Origin: a virus
Direction: 5' to 3' (one strand)
IMG/VR virus record: IMGVR_UViG_3300006753_000075
Coordinates: 1 to 23,882 of that record
Length of the DNA stretch: 23,882 nucleotides
The position numbers and the translations under genes were made by a program. Below, in pieces: positions 12,310-21,400 of this stretch. The notes below the pieces were generated by a model, which did no database searches, had not been told where the DNA came from, and saw only the letters and a list, made by a program, of their open reading frames with translations. The stretch's first letter is position 1. Every line of letters starts with the position of its first letter.

Positions 12310-13259
12310 AATTAGCGATCTTTTGTATTGGTGGGCTAAATAAGGCTATATTATCTAAGCTGAGAGTAGAGGCTTTGGACAATATAGCCTATCACGATAT
12401 TGAGTCCACAATACCTAGCGAACCCTTAACGTCATGGACGACAGCATGGACAGGTATTGGCCCAGCGGTGCATGGTAAGGTTGCTGGTATCAAAGGTCGT
12501 AAGCCAGCACTAAACACCATCTGGGACGATTTCATCAGGAATGGTCAGAAGGTCATAGTTTACGATGAAGGTGAATGGGCTAAAGAAGACGATACTGATA
12601 TTGGGGTTTATAATTTAGATTCTGTTTCTGATTCTGTGATCAATGGCGATATAGCTCAAGCTCAGGAAACGCTCAACTCTGCCACAGAAATGATTAAGAG
12701 CGTTAGCGATATACCTTATTTAATCATTTCCGCGTATGGTACTGCTAAATATAGTACAAGCTTGAATGTAGATAAGTTTCTAATTGGTAAGTCAATGATC
12801 AAGAGGAATGCGCGCGGAATGGAGTATGAAGAAACAATCGCCTATCCTGCCAATTATATAGGCAAGAAGCCGCGCACGACTTATGGGATCGTATTGAATT
12901 CCAATAAGCGTATAAAAGGCTTTATGGAAGATCGTCACGTAATGAATGTGGCTGGCAATTTAATGATGATACTGAATAACGTTCAAGGTATTGACGCTAA
13001 ACCAGCACATCTACAGTATGACATTACTGGCAGTTACTTTGACGATATGCCTGATATAGTATTAAGTAGCCCTAGCAATCTGACGTGTTTTCGCGTGATG
13101 GGTGAAGTTAAGGCGGCGGCCTTGTCGCCCTGTTATGATTATGGTTTGTCGGCAATGGGTATGATTGCTTCTAATGAGCCTGATGTAATCTCAGGTATCA
13201 ATACAGTGATGGATATTCGCAAGGCGATTAAACGAGCAAACGATAAGGCGAAAGATTGA
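12306..13259 (+). CDS. AlkP-superfamily-like protein, apparently inactive, 317 aa
   Basis: Starts at ATG 12306, overlapping the preceding stop (ATGA). The first 90 residues follow the type I phosphodiesterase/alkaline phosphatase superfamily: MKLAIFCIGGLN at the first strand, STIPSEPLTSWTTAWTG with AVHGKVAGI, then NTIWDDFIRNGQKVIVYDEG. Around residue 140-160, LIISAYGTAKYSTSLNVDKFL matches the position of the usual SDHG motif. The first metal-binding Asp (IDG) reads IGG, and SDHG reads SAYG, so three expected metal ligands are absent. Near the end PCYDYGLSAMGMIASNEPD resembles the usual GTHxxxGxxIAxGP with His lost. The fold is inferred from motif memory, and the loss of activity from the replaced residues. 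Genes of this kind are unexpected between connector and tail genes. Confidence 0.55.
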   Translation: MKLAIFCIGGLNKAILSKLRVEALDNIAYHDIESTIPSEPLTSWTTAWTGIGPAVHGKVAGIKGRKPALNTIWDDFIRNGQKVIVYDEGEWAKEDDTDIGVYNLDSVSDSVINGDIAQAQETLNSATEMIKSVSDIPYLIISAYGTAKYSTSLNVDKFLIGKSMIKRNARGMEYEETIAYPANYIGKKPRTTYGIVLNSNKRIKGFMEDRHVMNVAGNLMMILNNVQGIDAKPAHLQYDITGSYFDDMPDIVLSSPSNLTCFRVMGEVKAAALSPCYDYGLSAMGMIASNEPDVISGINTVMDIRKAIKRANDKAKD

Positions 13260-13777
13260 TGAATAAGAGCGCATTCATGGGGCGTAATGGTACATTACAT
13301 ACGATGCCTGATAAAGGAATATTGAATATCTTTAATTGTCGTCGTTTAGATGATGCTATTCCAGCCCTGAATCTATTAGGAGCAGATGGGTATTTGCTCT
13401 CAGTAATCGTTAATGAGAAAGGCTCGCAGGAAGACAGCAGTGATTATCACAATACAGTCGGGCAAATAGAAAACTGGATCAGGAATGATGTATATAGCCC
13501 CATCTTTTTTCGTTACTGCTATCACCACCACGCTAAGAAATGCGATTGTAGATTACCTAAAACTGGCTTGATTGACGCCTTACAAAAAGAACATGATATA
13601 GACTTATCTGAAAGTATTATGTTTGCCACGTCTCAACAAGAAGTCGAGGCCGCTGAGGTTGCTAATATTGGTAATATAATTAGGATCAATACTGGTAAAG
13701 CAGATTGGGCAGATGACGAGTTACCGCTTTACGAAACTTTACTAGATGCAGTAAGGGAACTTACGCTAAATGGCTAA
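13259..13777 (+). CDS. HAD/GmhB-like protein, apparently inactive, 172 aa
   Basis: Starts at ATG 13259, overlapping the stop of the AlkP-like gene (TGATG). The layout follows the histidinol-phosphatase/heptose-bisphosphate phosphatase (GmhB) branch of HAD: FMGRNGTLH near residue 7 (usual FLDRDGTL), AIPALNLLGADGYLLSVIVNEKG (usual VTNQSG), YCYHHHAKKCDCRLPKTG (usual zinc loop CxHxxxCxCRKPxPG), and SIMFATSQQEVEAA (usual MVGDxxxD). The zinc-loop Cys/His residues are kept, but both Asp of DxD and the GD of the last motif are replaced. So the fold is probably intact and phosphatase activity absent. A structural or ligand-binding role is possible. Start, overlap and order suggest coupled translation with its neighbour. 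Confidence 0.6.
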   Translation: MNKSAFMGRNGTLHTMPDKGILNIFNCRRLDDAIPALNLLGADGYLLSVIVNEKGSQEDSSDYHNTVGQIENWIRNDVYSPIFFRYCYHHHAKKCDCRLPKTGLIDALQKEHDIDLSESIMFATSQQEVEAAEVANIGNIIRINTGKADWADDELPLYETLLDAVRELTLNG

Positions 13778-14312
13778 ATCAGGTATATCATTCAGCGTTG
13801 AGATAAAGAGCGACGATCTGAAACGTCTCTTGAAAGAGATGGAGATTCGTGGTAAGAATCTATCGCCATTATTCAAGAAATTTGCCATAATTATGACGCG
13901 CTCCTTTGCTGATAACTTTCGCCAAGAAGGACGACCTACAAAGTGGAAAGCTCTATCTAAGAATACTGTAGCAGGTAGGCGTAAAGGTAGTAGTCGTATA
14001 TTACAGGATAAAGGTTTTTTGCGTCAATCTGTTTTAGCCAGATCAGGGTCGGGGAACATCAGGAAGTTTACCAAAGATTCGCTTACGATGGGAACGCGCA
14101 ATAAGGTTGCGCCTTTTCATCAATTTGGCACTAAGCCATTCGTGATAGTTCCTAGAAGTAAAAAAGTTTTAAGTTTCATGACAGCATCAGGGCGCGTATT
14201 TACCAAAAAGGTTAATCATCCTGGGTTAGTAGCCAGACCATTCGTAATGATTCAACAAGAAGATGAAGACGCAATGGCGAAAGCGACTCTAGGCCATATG
14301 GTTGAGGAATAA
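13770..14312 (+). CDS. Phage virion morphogenesis (Mu gpG-like) protein, 180 aa
   Basis: Starts at ATG 13770, overlapping the previous gene by eight bases. It has the standard plan of the family: an N-terminal helix (LKRLLKEMEIRGKNLSPLF), FADNFRQEGRPTKWKALSKNT, a basic RILQDKGFLRQSV segment, then MGTRNKVAPFHQFGTKPF and ARPFVMI. These are well-known marks of tail completion/virion morphogenesis proteins, needed for joining or finishing tails. Length of about 180 aa is usual. It has no poly-Ser tail. The next gene starts at its last base. Confidence 0.85.
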   Translation: MAKSGISFSVEIKSDDLKRLLKEMEIRGKNLSPLFKKFAIIMTRSFADNFRQEGRPTKWKALSKNTVAGRRKGSSRILQDKGFLRQSVLARSGSGNIRKFTKDSLTMGTRNKVAPFHQFGTKPFVIVPRSKKVLSFMTASGRVFTKKVNHPGLVARPFVMIQQEDEDAMAKATLGHMVEE

Positions 14313-14866
14313 TGGCGTTACCATTTGAATTATTAGATCAAATTGAATCAGTTTTTGAAGCTGAAAATGTTCCAACAGGCTTATTGCCTGGGATAAACTT
14401 TATTGGACAAGGTGGAACATTGCCACCTTTGCCTGTTGATGAATTTCCAGCGATTCTTATAGACATAGATCGCTCACGCCACCCTATGATGCGCGCCGCT
14501 CTTGGAAAGTCAGAAGCCTTTGATGAGATATACTTTATTGGCATTACAGTAGCTTCGTATATTGTTAAAACTGATGCTGGTATTGGTGGCGTCAAGGCTG
14601 CGATGAGAGAGGCAGTTGGCTTGTGGAAGACTATCTTAACTATTTGTCAACGAGAAACTAGGGAAAATAAGTGGAATAATTTAGTCTATGATGCTGGTGT
14701 TAATCGTGATGAAGATGTTGAATATGGCGATATTTTTCCATTAGATGGGACATTTCCTATAGCTTACGCTGTAAGAGGAGTAATGGAATGTAAATCAGTG
14801 AGTAAGACGAGTAGCTCGTCTAGCTCAAGCAGTTCTTCTTCGAGTTCTTCTAGCTCGTCAACTTAA
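14312..14866 (+). CDS. Tail terminator-like protein with poly-Ser tail, 184 aa
   Basis: Starts at ATG 14312, overlapping the preceding stop (TAATG). The N-terminus (FELLDQIESVFEAENVP) and central strands (EIYFIGITVASYIV, KAAMREAVGLWKTILTI) resemble tail terminator/minor tail proteins that cap the tail and face the head. Its place between gpG-like and tail tube genes supports this. From residue 167 the chain is 17 serines followed by Thr. Residues before the tract (MECKSVSKT) look like an ordinary C-terminus, so the tract reads as an added tail. Confidence 0.65.
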   Translation: MALPFELLDQIESVFEAENVPTGLLPGINFIGQGGTLPPLPVDEFPAILIDIDRSRHPMMRAALGKSEAFDEIYFIGITVASYIVKTDAGIGGVKAAMREAVGLWKTILTICQRETRENKWNNLVYDAGVNRDEDVEYGDIFPLDGTFPIAYAVRGVMECKSVSKTSSSSSSSSSSSSSSSSST

Positions 14867-14884
14867 AAATAAAGAGGTTTTATT

Positions 14885-15922
14885 ATGGGAATGCAGTGGA
14901 ACGCTATTTTAGGGCTTGCCGAGGAACAAGTTTGGGGTGATGGTGTTAATACTCCAATATCACTTATTGGTGTTTTATCAGGAGATCAAGTCGTTGAGGC
15001 AATAGTACCGGACGATACTAGAGCGACTAAGTTACGTGCGCCTAGAACTGCGCCTTTAACTGGATTAAATTATGCTTTTAACTGGCAACAATGGGTTAAT
15101 CGAGAGGTAATTGGATCAGCATTAAAGTTTCTGTATGGCGCAGTGAATACTACTGGTGGTGGGCCTTTTACGCATACTTATGCTCATGCTACAACGCCAT
15201 TAGGCTTGCCTGGATTTACCCTATTCGTAGATAGAGGTATTGATGGTTCTAACCCAACTGATGCTCTAGCTGGTTGTATCATGAATCAGATGACGTTAGA
15301 AAATAGCGCGGCTGATGTGTTAATGGCTACGTTTGAAGGTGTTGGACGTAATCGTTCTCAAGAAGCTGCTATTGCTATTTCCGCAGCACAATGTACTGAA
15401 TTAGGACTTGATCCATTTATCTTTTCTGAATTGACGTTTAAGCAAGGACTGAATGGGGCGGCTTTGGCTACAGATACTACGATTGAGAATTTATCAATAG
15501 TGATTACCAATAATATCGTAGCTGATAAACGCACCGCTGATCAGTCTTTATACATCCAGCGACCACAAGCAGGTATGATTGAAGTAACTGGTACGTTTGA
15601 TGTAGAGCAGGAAGATTATACCAGATTTGACGCCTTTGAAGCTAATCAACAGGTCGATATTGAAGCAACTTGGAGCGATGGTACTTATTCGTTATTGATT
15701 CGAGTTCCTAACGCTAGATTCACAGCACACCCATTATCGCCTATCGGCGGCAATAGTGATAGAGGTATTATAACTGTAGAATTTAGAGGGATTTATGACT
15801 GCGCTGATTCAGAAATAACTCACGCCGTTTTAGTGAATGATGATGCAGCAGTGCCTAGTTCGACTAGTTCTAGTTCTTCGTCATCCAGTTCTTCATCTTC
15901 AAGCTCTTCTAGCTCAACGTAA
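14885..15922 (+). CDS. Tail tube protein A with poly-Ser tail, 345 aa
   Basis: Starts at ATG 14885, preceded by AGAGG. It opens MGMQWNAILGLAEEQVWG, then AFNWQQWVNRE, FTHTYAHATT, FTLFVDRGID, GCIMNQMTLENSA and EGVGRNRS; this succession of strands ending with a second repeat (FIFSELTFKQGLNG, GMIEVTGTFDVEQEDY) is the plan of long-tailed phage tail tube proteins. The chain ends with PSST, 17 serines and Thr. It is expected to stack as hexamer rings around the tape measure protein, with the C-terminus facing outward. A paralogue follows. Confidence 0.8.
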   Translation: MGMQWNAILGLAEEQVWGDGVNTPISLIGVLSGDQVVEAIVPDDTRATKLRAPRTAPLTGLNYAFNWQQWVNREVIGSALKFLYGAVNTTGGGPFTHTYAHATTPLGLPGFTLFVDRGIDGSNPTDALAGCIMNQMTLENSAADVLMATFEGVGRNRSQEAAIAISAAQCTELGLDPFIFSELTFKQGLNGAALATDTTIENLSIVITNNIVADKRTADQSLYIQRPQAGMIEVTGTFDVEQEDYTRFDAFEANQQVDIEATWSDGTYSLLIRVPNARFTAHPLSPIGGNSDRGIITVEFRGIYDCADSEITHAVLVNDDAAVPSSTSSSSSSSSSSSSSSSSST

Positions 15923-15934
15923 TATGGAAACAAA

Positions 15935-17191
15935 ATGGAATGGCAAGGATTACTTGCTTTATCGCAAACGCAAACATGGGGAGATTTCAGCGACACGCCG
16001 CAACGCAAGATTGCTGTAGAGCGTGCTAGGATACGTATACCAAAAGATACAGGTAGATATGGAAGGGCGACTGATTCCAGACAGTTCCATAGAAGCATAT
16101 TGGAAGGGCTGGACGTTGCCTTTGAATGGGTACAATGGGTAAACTACAAAAACTTAGTTGAAGTATTGCTATTCGCCTTTGGAAACGATATTACAACCGG
16201 GTCAAATCCTTTCGCTCATTCCTATTCGACTGAGAATGCGCCGAATAGCTTACCAAACTTTTCTCTGTTTTTAGATCAAGACATAGACACCAGTCCTACA
16301 AAAAACATTAGTGGATGCAAGATAGATGAACTGCGATTGGAAAATGATAGCAGTAATATTCTAAAAGCAACTATCAATGGCGTTGGTCGAAGCCACCGCG
16401 ATATTGCAGCTTTAACAGTCAGTATAGACGACTGTGATCAGTTCGCATTATCGCCATTTATCTTTAGCGACTTAGCATTTACATTAGGCTTGAATGGCGC
16501 AGCTAGAAGCGCAGAAACAGGTATTGAGTCTTTACGAATTCGCTTACGAAACAACTTAATTAAAAGAATTCCTTCGTCAACTTCTAATTTCGTAATAGAG
16601 CCAAGCGAAGGCATGGTTGATGTAAGCGGGTCGTTCAGAATGGAAGTGGAAGACTGGACTGAGTTTGACGCTTTCATAGCCAACGAACAAGTTGATATAT
16701 CGACAACGTGGACTTCTGGGGTTTATTCTTTAACAATTACAATACAGAATGCTAGATTTGCAGTAGTTCCAGTTCCAGAAGCAAGGGGCAGTTCAGGACG
16801 TGGTGTTGTTGAGATACGTTTTGAAGGACTTAACGATGGTAGTGATACAATTACAGCGACTTTGGTTACAGACGAAGCAGGGGTTGTGCTGGCTAGTTCT
16901 TCTAGCTCAAGTCAATCCTCTTCGAGTTCCAGTTCGTCGTCATCAAGCTCTTCCTCGAATTCTTCGAGTTCTAGTTCGTCGTCGTCTTCGAGTTCGAGTT
17001 CGTCTAGTTCTAATTCTTCGAGTTCTAGTTCGTCGTCGTCTTCGAGTTCGAGTTCGAGTTCTAGTTCGTCCTCGTCGAATTCGTCATGTAGCAGCAGTTC
17101 CAGTTCGAGTTCGTCGTCAGCGAGTAGTAGTAGTTCTTCGTCAAGTTCGTCGTCCAGTTCTTCGTCGAGTTCGTCAACAAGCATAACTTAA
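15935..17191 (+). CDS. Tail tube protein B with ~90-residue poly-Ser tail, 418 aa
   Basis: Starts at ATG 15935 (MEWQGLLALSQTQTWG), after GGAAAC. It is a clear paralogue of tail tube A: FEWVQWVNYK, FAHSYSTENAP, FSLFLDQDID, GCKIDELRLEND, INGVGRSHRDI, FIFSDLAFTLGLNG, GMVDVSGSF. After residue 325 comes about 90 residues of serine broken only by single Q, N, C, A and T, ending TSIT. This is the longest tract in the window and holds an exact 45-bp duplication (16958-17002 and 17012-17056). It may be a second tube component or a tube variant at one end of the tail. Confidence 0.75.
   Translation: MEWQGLLALSQTQTWGDFSDTPQRKIAVERARIRIPKDTGRYGRATDSRQFHRSILEGLDVAFEWVQWVNYKNLVEVLLFAFGNDITTGSNPFAHSYSTENAPNSLPNFSLFLDQDIDTSPTKNISGCKIDELRLENDSSNILKATINGVGRSHRDIAALTVSIDDCDQFALSPFIFSDLAFTLGLNGAARSAETGIESLRIRLRNNLIKRIPSSTSNFVIEPSEGMVDVSGSFRMEVEDWTEFDAFIANEQVDISTTWTSGVYSLTITIQNARFAVVPVPEARGSSGRGVVEIRFEGLNDGSDTITATLVTDEAGVVLASSSSSSQSSSSSSSSSSSSSSNSSSSSSSSSSSSSSSSSNSSSSSSSSSSSSSSSSSSSSSNSSCSSSSSSSSSSASSSSSSSSSSSSSSSSSSTSIT
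16958..17056 (+). repeat. 45-bp direct duplication in poly-Ser tract
   Basis: The 45 bases beginning aattcttcgagttct at 16958-17002 recur exactly at 17012-17056, 54 bases (18 codons) later. It shows recent expansion of the tract by duplication, in frame. Confidence 0.85.
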
Positions 17192-17207
17192 AAGGAGATT
17201 TGCTCTC

Positions 17208-17756
17208 ATGAGACTAATGCAAGAAACTAGACCAGAAGATTTAGAAGTTGTAGAGTATTGGGTTAAAGAGAATGGCAAGGCATGGTCGGTTAGTGATGAT
17301 AATGAACCATTAGATAGCGATGGTAATGTCTTCCCTATGGATGCTAATGGCCTTCCAATAGCTATCCCTACCATAATAGACCCACAAGAGAATGAGGAAG
17401 TGGATTCTACGCCCAATATGGAAGAGATAGAGCTACCTGAGCGATTGGTCTTCAAGCTTAGAATGCTTTTAGGTAATGATGATAACAAAATTACGCAAGC
17501 TTTAATCAAGATCAAAACACAGGCAACGCGACGTAATAGACCTGGTAAAGTTGAGCAGGAAATAGATCAAGGCGCGGCAGCTAACGTGAAGTTAAGTTTG
17601 GCTATTGAAGAATGGGCTGGCATTCTTGATAAGAATGGTAATCTTGCTGAAATAACACCTGAGAATGTAGGCTATTTACCTTCGTGGATTCATGGCGATC
17701 TTACTGAACGAGTTACCTCCATGAGTTTGATTAACGAAGAAGACGCGGGGGAATAG
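17208..17756 (+). CDS. Tail assembly chaperone (G-like), 182 aa
   Basis: Starts at ATG 17208 after AAGGAGA. It lies between the tail tube and the tape measure genes, where siphophages encode the G and GT chaperones that coat the tape measure before tail assembly. The product is acidic and soluble (EYWVKENGKAW, MEEIELPERLVFKLRMLLG, SLAIEEWAGILD) with no membrane segment. It ends DAGE-stop at a GGGGGAA site; the downstream frame is open in -1, so part of the product is probably extended. No sequence family could be named; function is from position and the frameshift. Confidence 0.7.
   Translation: MRLMQETRPEDLEVVEYWVKENGKAWSVSDDNEPLDSDGNVFPMDANGLPIAIPTIIDPQENEEVDSTPNMEEIELPERLVFKLRMLLGNDDNKITQALIKIKTQATRRNRPGKVEQEIDQGAAANVKLSLAIEEWAGILDKNGNLAEITPENVGYLPSWIHGDLTERVTSMSLINEEDAGE
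17747..17753 (+). other. Probable -1 frameshift site
   Basis: GGGGGAA immediately precedes the TAG stop (17754) of the chaperone gene. In the -1 frame a stop lies just upstream in the coding sequence, so the shift window is about 20 bases and the G run is its obvious slip site. From there the -1 frame is open to 18106. It is not a perfect X-XXY-YYZ heptamer, since the A-site codon re-pairs only partly. Confidence 0.6.
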
Positions 17757-17797
17757 GCGAGGCAGTTGCGTTATACCTGGAGCAATCTGCTTATGAC

Positions 17798-18106
17798 ATG
17801 GAAACCAGGGGATGGCAATTAGCTGATTTATCGCCTATTGCTAGAAACGCCGTTAGGCTTTATTTTCGTTGTCAGATGTTTAATGAAATAGCATTACCAG
17901 AAAGCGGTGGCGTTTTAGATCAGAATGAGTTAGTCGTCTCAATGCTTGAAACGGTGCATGGTTTCGTTATGGAATTTCGTAATAGGGAAATGGATAAGTC
18001 AATACGCGTTGGTAATAAGCCAGCACAAAGCTTTCCAGGCGTGAATTCTCGTGATACTGAGAATATATCTATTGGGAAGAACTTTAATAAGAGGATAACA
18101 AGGTGA
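17798..18106 (+). CDS. Frameshift-extension of tail chaperone (GT-like C-terminal part)
   Basis: The frame is open from about 17747, in -1 relative to the preceding gene, and reads IGEAVALYLEQSAYDMETRG before the first ATG (17798). GGAG before that ATG is too far away for a good start, so the natural product is likely the fusion, as in lambda GT. The segment is helical and mostly charged (DLSPIARNAVRLYFRCQ, MLETVHGFVMEFRNREM), ending in a basic stretch (KNFNKRITR). It should bind the tape measure protein. The coordinates give the ATG-begun part only; an independent start remains possible. Confidence 0.6.
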   Translation: METRGWQLADLSPIARNAVRLYFRCQMFNEIALPESGGVLDQNELVVSMLETVHGFVMEFRNREMDKSIRVGNKPAQSFPGVNSRDTENISIGKNFNKRITR

Positions 18107-18441
18107 TACTTACAGAAGCAACTCTAGCTGAATTACATCCAGAACTAGTTGAACGATTGAAGATGGCTCATGGTAAGCCTGTGATGATCACAGTTACGCA
18201 TATTGATGATACGAAGGATAATAAATTTCAATATTGGATGATGACGAATAATGAGTTTTCACATAATGATATTTATAAAACGCTGTGTCATTTAGGAAAG
18301 CAAGCTATAGATAATAGCCAGATGCGATCAGTATCACGGCGTAATTTCTGTGCATCCTGCGAACCTGTTAATGATCTTAAAGTAGTTGAAACAATTAAGC
18401 CACAGTTACAAGTTAGGAAACCAGCCAACTTACGAGGTTAG
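18103..18441 (+). CDS. Unknown protein before tape measure, 112 aa
   Basis: Starts at GTG 18103, overlapping the preceding gene, with AGAGGA upstream. The product is small and mixed alpha/beta: LTEATLAELHPELVERLK, then KPVMITVTHID, KFQYWMMTNNEFSHNDIY, and a C-terminal CASCEPVNDLKVVET with one CxxC. It may be another tail assembly factor, given its place three bases before the tape measure start. No family is recognised. Confidence 0.65.
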   Translation: MILTEATLAELHPELVERLKMAHGKPVMITVTHIDDTKDNKFQYWMMTNNEFSHNDIYKTLCHLGKQAIDNSQMRSVSRRNFCASCEPVNDLKVVETIKPQLQVRKPANLRG

Positions 18442-18444
18442 ATC

Positions 18445-21400
18445 ATGGCATCTAAGCGCGAAGTTAGTATAATAATCAGAGCTATTGATAAAGCCACTAG
18501 AACGCTAAAGGGCATTGGTACTGCTGCCGGGCAAGGCTTTAAGCGTATTGCTCAAAATGCAGATGAGGCGGCGCGTGCTTTGTTAGCTGTTGGCGCAGCC
18601 ACTACTTTAGCGTTAGGATTAGCAGTTAGCACAGCGGCAGCATTTCAGCAAGAGATGGCTAATTCACAATCAGTCGTGGCGGCGACTTCTGCTGAATTAG
18701 CTATCTTAACAGATAATGCGCGAGAGATGGGTAAGACGACTGTATTCTCTGCGCGCCAAGCTGCTCAAGCTATATTCTTTTTAGGCAGTGCTGGCTTTTC
18801 TACAGAAAAAATTATAGGATCATTAAAAGGAACGTTGGCGTTGGCGGCGGCGACTAATGCTGATTTGGCTTTCTCTGCCCAAACAGTCGTTTCCACATTG
18901 TCAGCATTTAATTTAACAGCACAAGAATCTGGTCGTGTTGCTAATGTCTTTGCGGCTTCAATAGGTGGTTCGCAGGCTACTATTGTTCGCCTTGCTACAA
19001 GCATGTCTATTATTGGCCCTATTGCTGAATCTGTTAATATGTCTTTAGAACAAACTACAGCGATAATGAGTCTTCTGTTTAATAAAGGTATTGATGCTTC
19101 TACAGCAGGTACAGCATTACGACAATCAATAGCTAAATTACTCAAGCCAAGCGAAGACGCCAAAGAGGCGTTAGGGCGTTTAACAGTTTCAGTGTTGAAT
19201 ACTGATAATACTTTACGGCCATTGGTAGATATTGTTAGAGCCTTAGAAGAAGCTGGTCTATCAACAGCAGATGCTATGTCTATCTTTGGTGTAAGGGCTG
19301 GCCCCGCTATGTTGGCATTGGTCAGCACAGGCGCGGACGCTATAGAAGATTTTACAGATAGTATTACTGATACTGAAAAGGCTGCTGAAATGGCGGCAGT
19401 ACAATTAAATACATTCTCAGGTCAAATTCGTTTACTAAAATCTGCTTCACAAGAGTTCCAAATTAGCGTGGGGAACCAATTATTACCAACCTTAAAGGAA
19501 TATGTTAAAACGATTACAACATTATTAAACAATACCTCAGAATGGATGAAACAACATCCTGTCTTGACAGAAGTTATTGTAAAAACTACAGGCGCAGTGG
19601 GGATATTATTAACAACTCTGGGCGGAGGGTTGTTTGTATTAGGCTCATTTGCTAAGGCTATTCTTTCTTTAGTGGCCGCGATTGGCGGGGTAGCCACTGG
19701 ATTTGTAGCGGGTATTGGATTAGCGGTAGTTGCTATGACTGCTTTTGTAATTGCAGCTAAGGCAGCAGCGGTGCATGCAAGACGTACTCGCAATGCTATT
19801 TCTGGCAAGTATACAGCAGAAGATGTTATCTCAGGAGTTCCAGAAGCTGTGGCTGAATTTGAACTGCTCCGAAGCGAAATGGCTGATACAACAAATAAAA
19901 TTATATTCTTAGAACAAGAGATCGAAAAACGCAAAGCCAAATTATTAGAAACACCAGCCTTTAGAGGCACTTCCTTTGAGGTGCGAATCAAACAGATGCA
20001 AGAATCTGTAGAGGTATTTAAGGCGCGTTTTGCTAGTAGTCTGGAAGAAATTTCTAAATTAACTCTCAAGCCTTCTATACTTAAAGCGGGGCTTTATCAG
20101 TTGATACCAAAATTTCCTAAAGTGAAGGATGTTGCACCTCCTCCTGTGGCAGGATTAACTGATGTTCAAAAGAAATTAAATGAAGAACTAGATTTGGATC
20201 GTAAACGTTTAATTTTCTCAACTGCTGAATTGGAGATAAATGCAGCTAAAAATGTTGCTAAGAAAAGATTGGAAATAGAAGGTATTACTGATGCTCAAAG
20301 AGTTGCGATTCGACGAGTAGCAGCCGCGCAAATTGCAGAAATAAATAAGAACGCTACTAGAGAAGGTATTGCTAATGCTTTAGCTCAAAGAACTGCTACC
20401 ATAGCCGGGAAAAAAGAAGAACAGAAGGCCTTTGCTGATTCTATTAAGGCATTTTTTGATGGCAATGCTGCTAGAGAAAAAATGATAGATGATCTTGAGA
20501 TAAGAACATTAGAATCAGAAGGTAAGAAGAGGGCAGCAGCAGAAGCCAGATTAGAACAAGAATTGAATGCTTTACAATTAGCTGGTAGAACGAAGTTAGA
20601 GATAGATAGATTTGAAACAGCTAGACGCGCTGAAATACAAAAAGAATTTGTTGACGATGTTATAGCCAAAAATGCCAAGATGATACGCGATTTAGTGAAT
20701 AAACGCTTAACAGCAGAAGCAGATTTAGCTAAGAAAATTAAAGATATTCGCGAAACTTCCTTTGAGCAAGAACAGAATCGTATTGAACAATTAGGACAGT
20801 CATATGCTGGTTTTGTACGTTCTGCGATTAGTGTTGGTCGTCAATTCTTTTCAGCACAAGAAGAAGGTTGGATTAGAGCATTAGCGGCTACTGTGCGCTT
20901 TGTAACTAAGGTCGTGGCTGGTTTTTTAAGACAGCGTTCTTTGGAAAAACTCAAAGATGCTGATCAAGCTAAAACTTCTGCTCACTTCCACATACAACAC
21001 GCAGCTAAAATGACTGCTTTGGCGGCCGAAGCTGCTCTGTTATCAGTAATAGCTTTTGCCAGTGGTAATATAGCTTCTGGTATTGCTTTAGCAGCTGGGG
21101 CGGCGAAATCCGGGAAGAGCGCATTAACATCAATAGCAGCTGCAGGAGTATTTGAGGCACAAGCCACTAAATTACAGACTGAGGCTGCTGGGTTAGCTGT
21201 GGCGGCTACTGCTGTAGAAGTAGCTGGCGCGGCTGTAGCTAGTGGCTTAGACTTAGCTGCTGATAAAGTTAGACGCGCTGCTAGAGAAGAGGAAGAATTA
21301 GCCAGAACTAAAGAACGCAGATTAGATACTGAATTACGCCTTAAACAACAAATACTTGAGTTAGAAGGTCACACAATTGAGGCTAGGCGTTTGGGTATTC

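Noticed and set aside
16912-17184. Long antisense frame rich in Glu, Asp and Leu
   Set aside because: It is the complement of the poly-Ser codons of tail tube B; no start signal, and composition is fully explained by the sense strand.
10731-17191. Poly-Ser tracts as sequencing or assembly artefacts
   Set aside because: They are in frame, end at proper stops, use mixed codons and occur independently in many genes.
18765-20069. Two long leftward frames opposite the tape measure gene
   Set aside because: Alanine/serine-rich shadows of an alanine-rich coding strand, with no ribosome sites or promoter.
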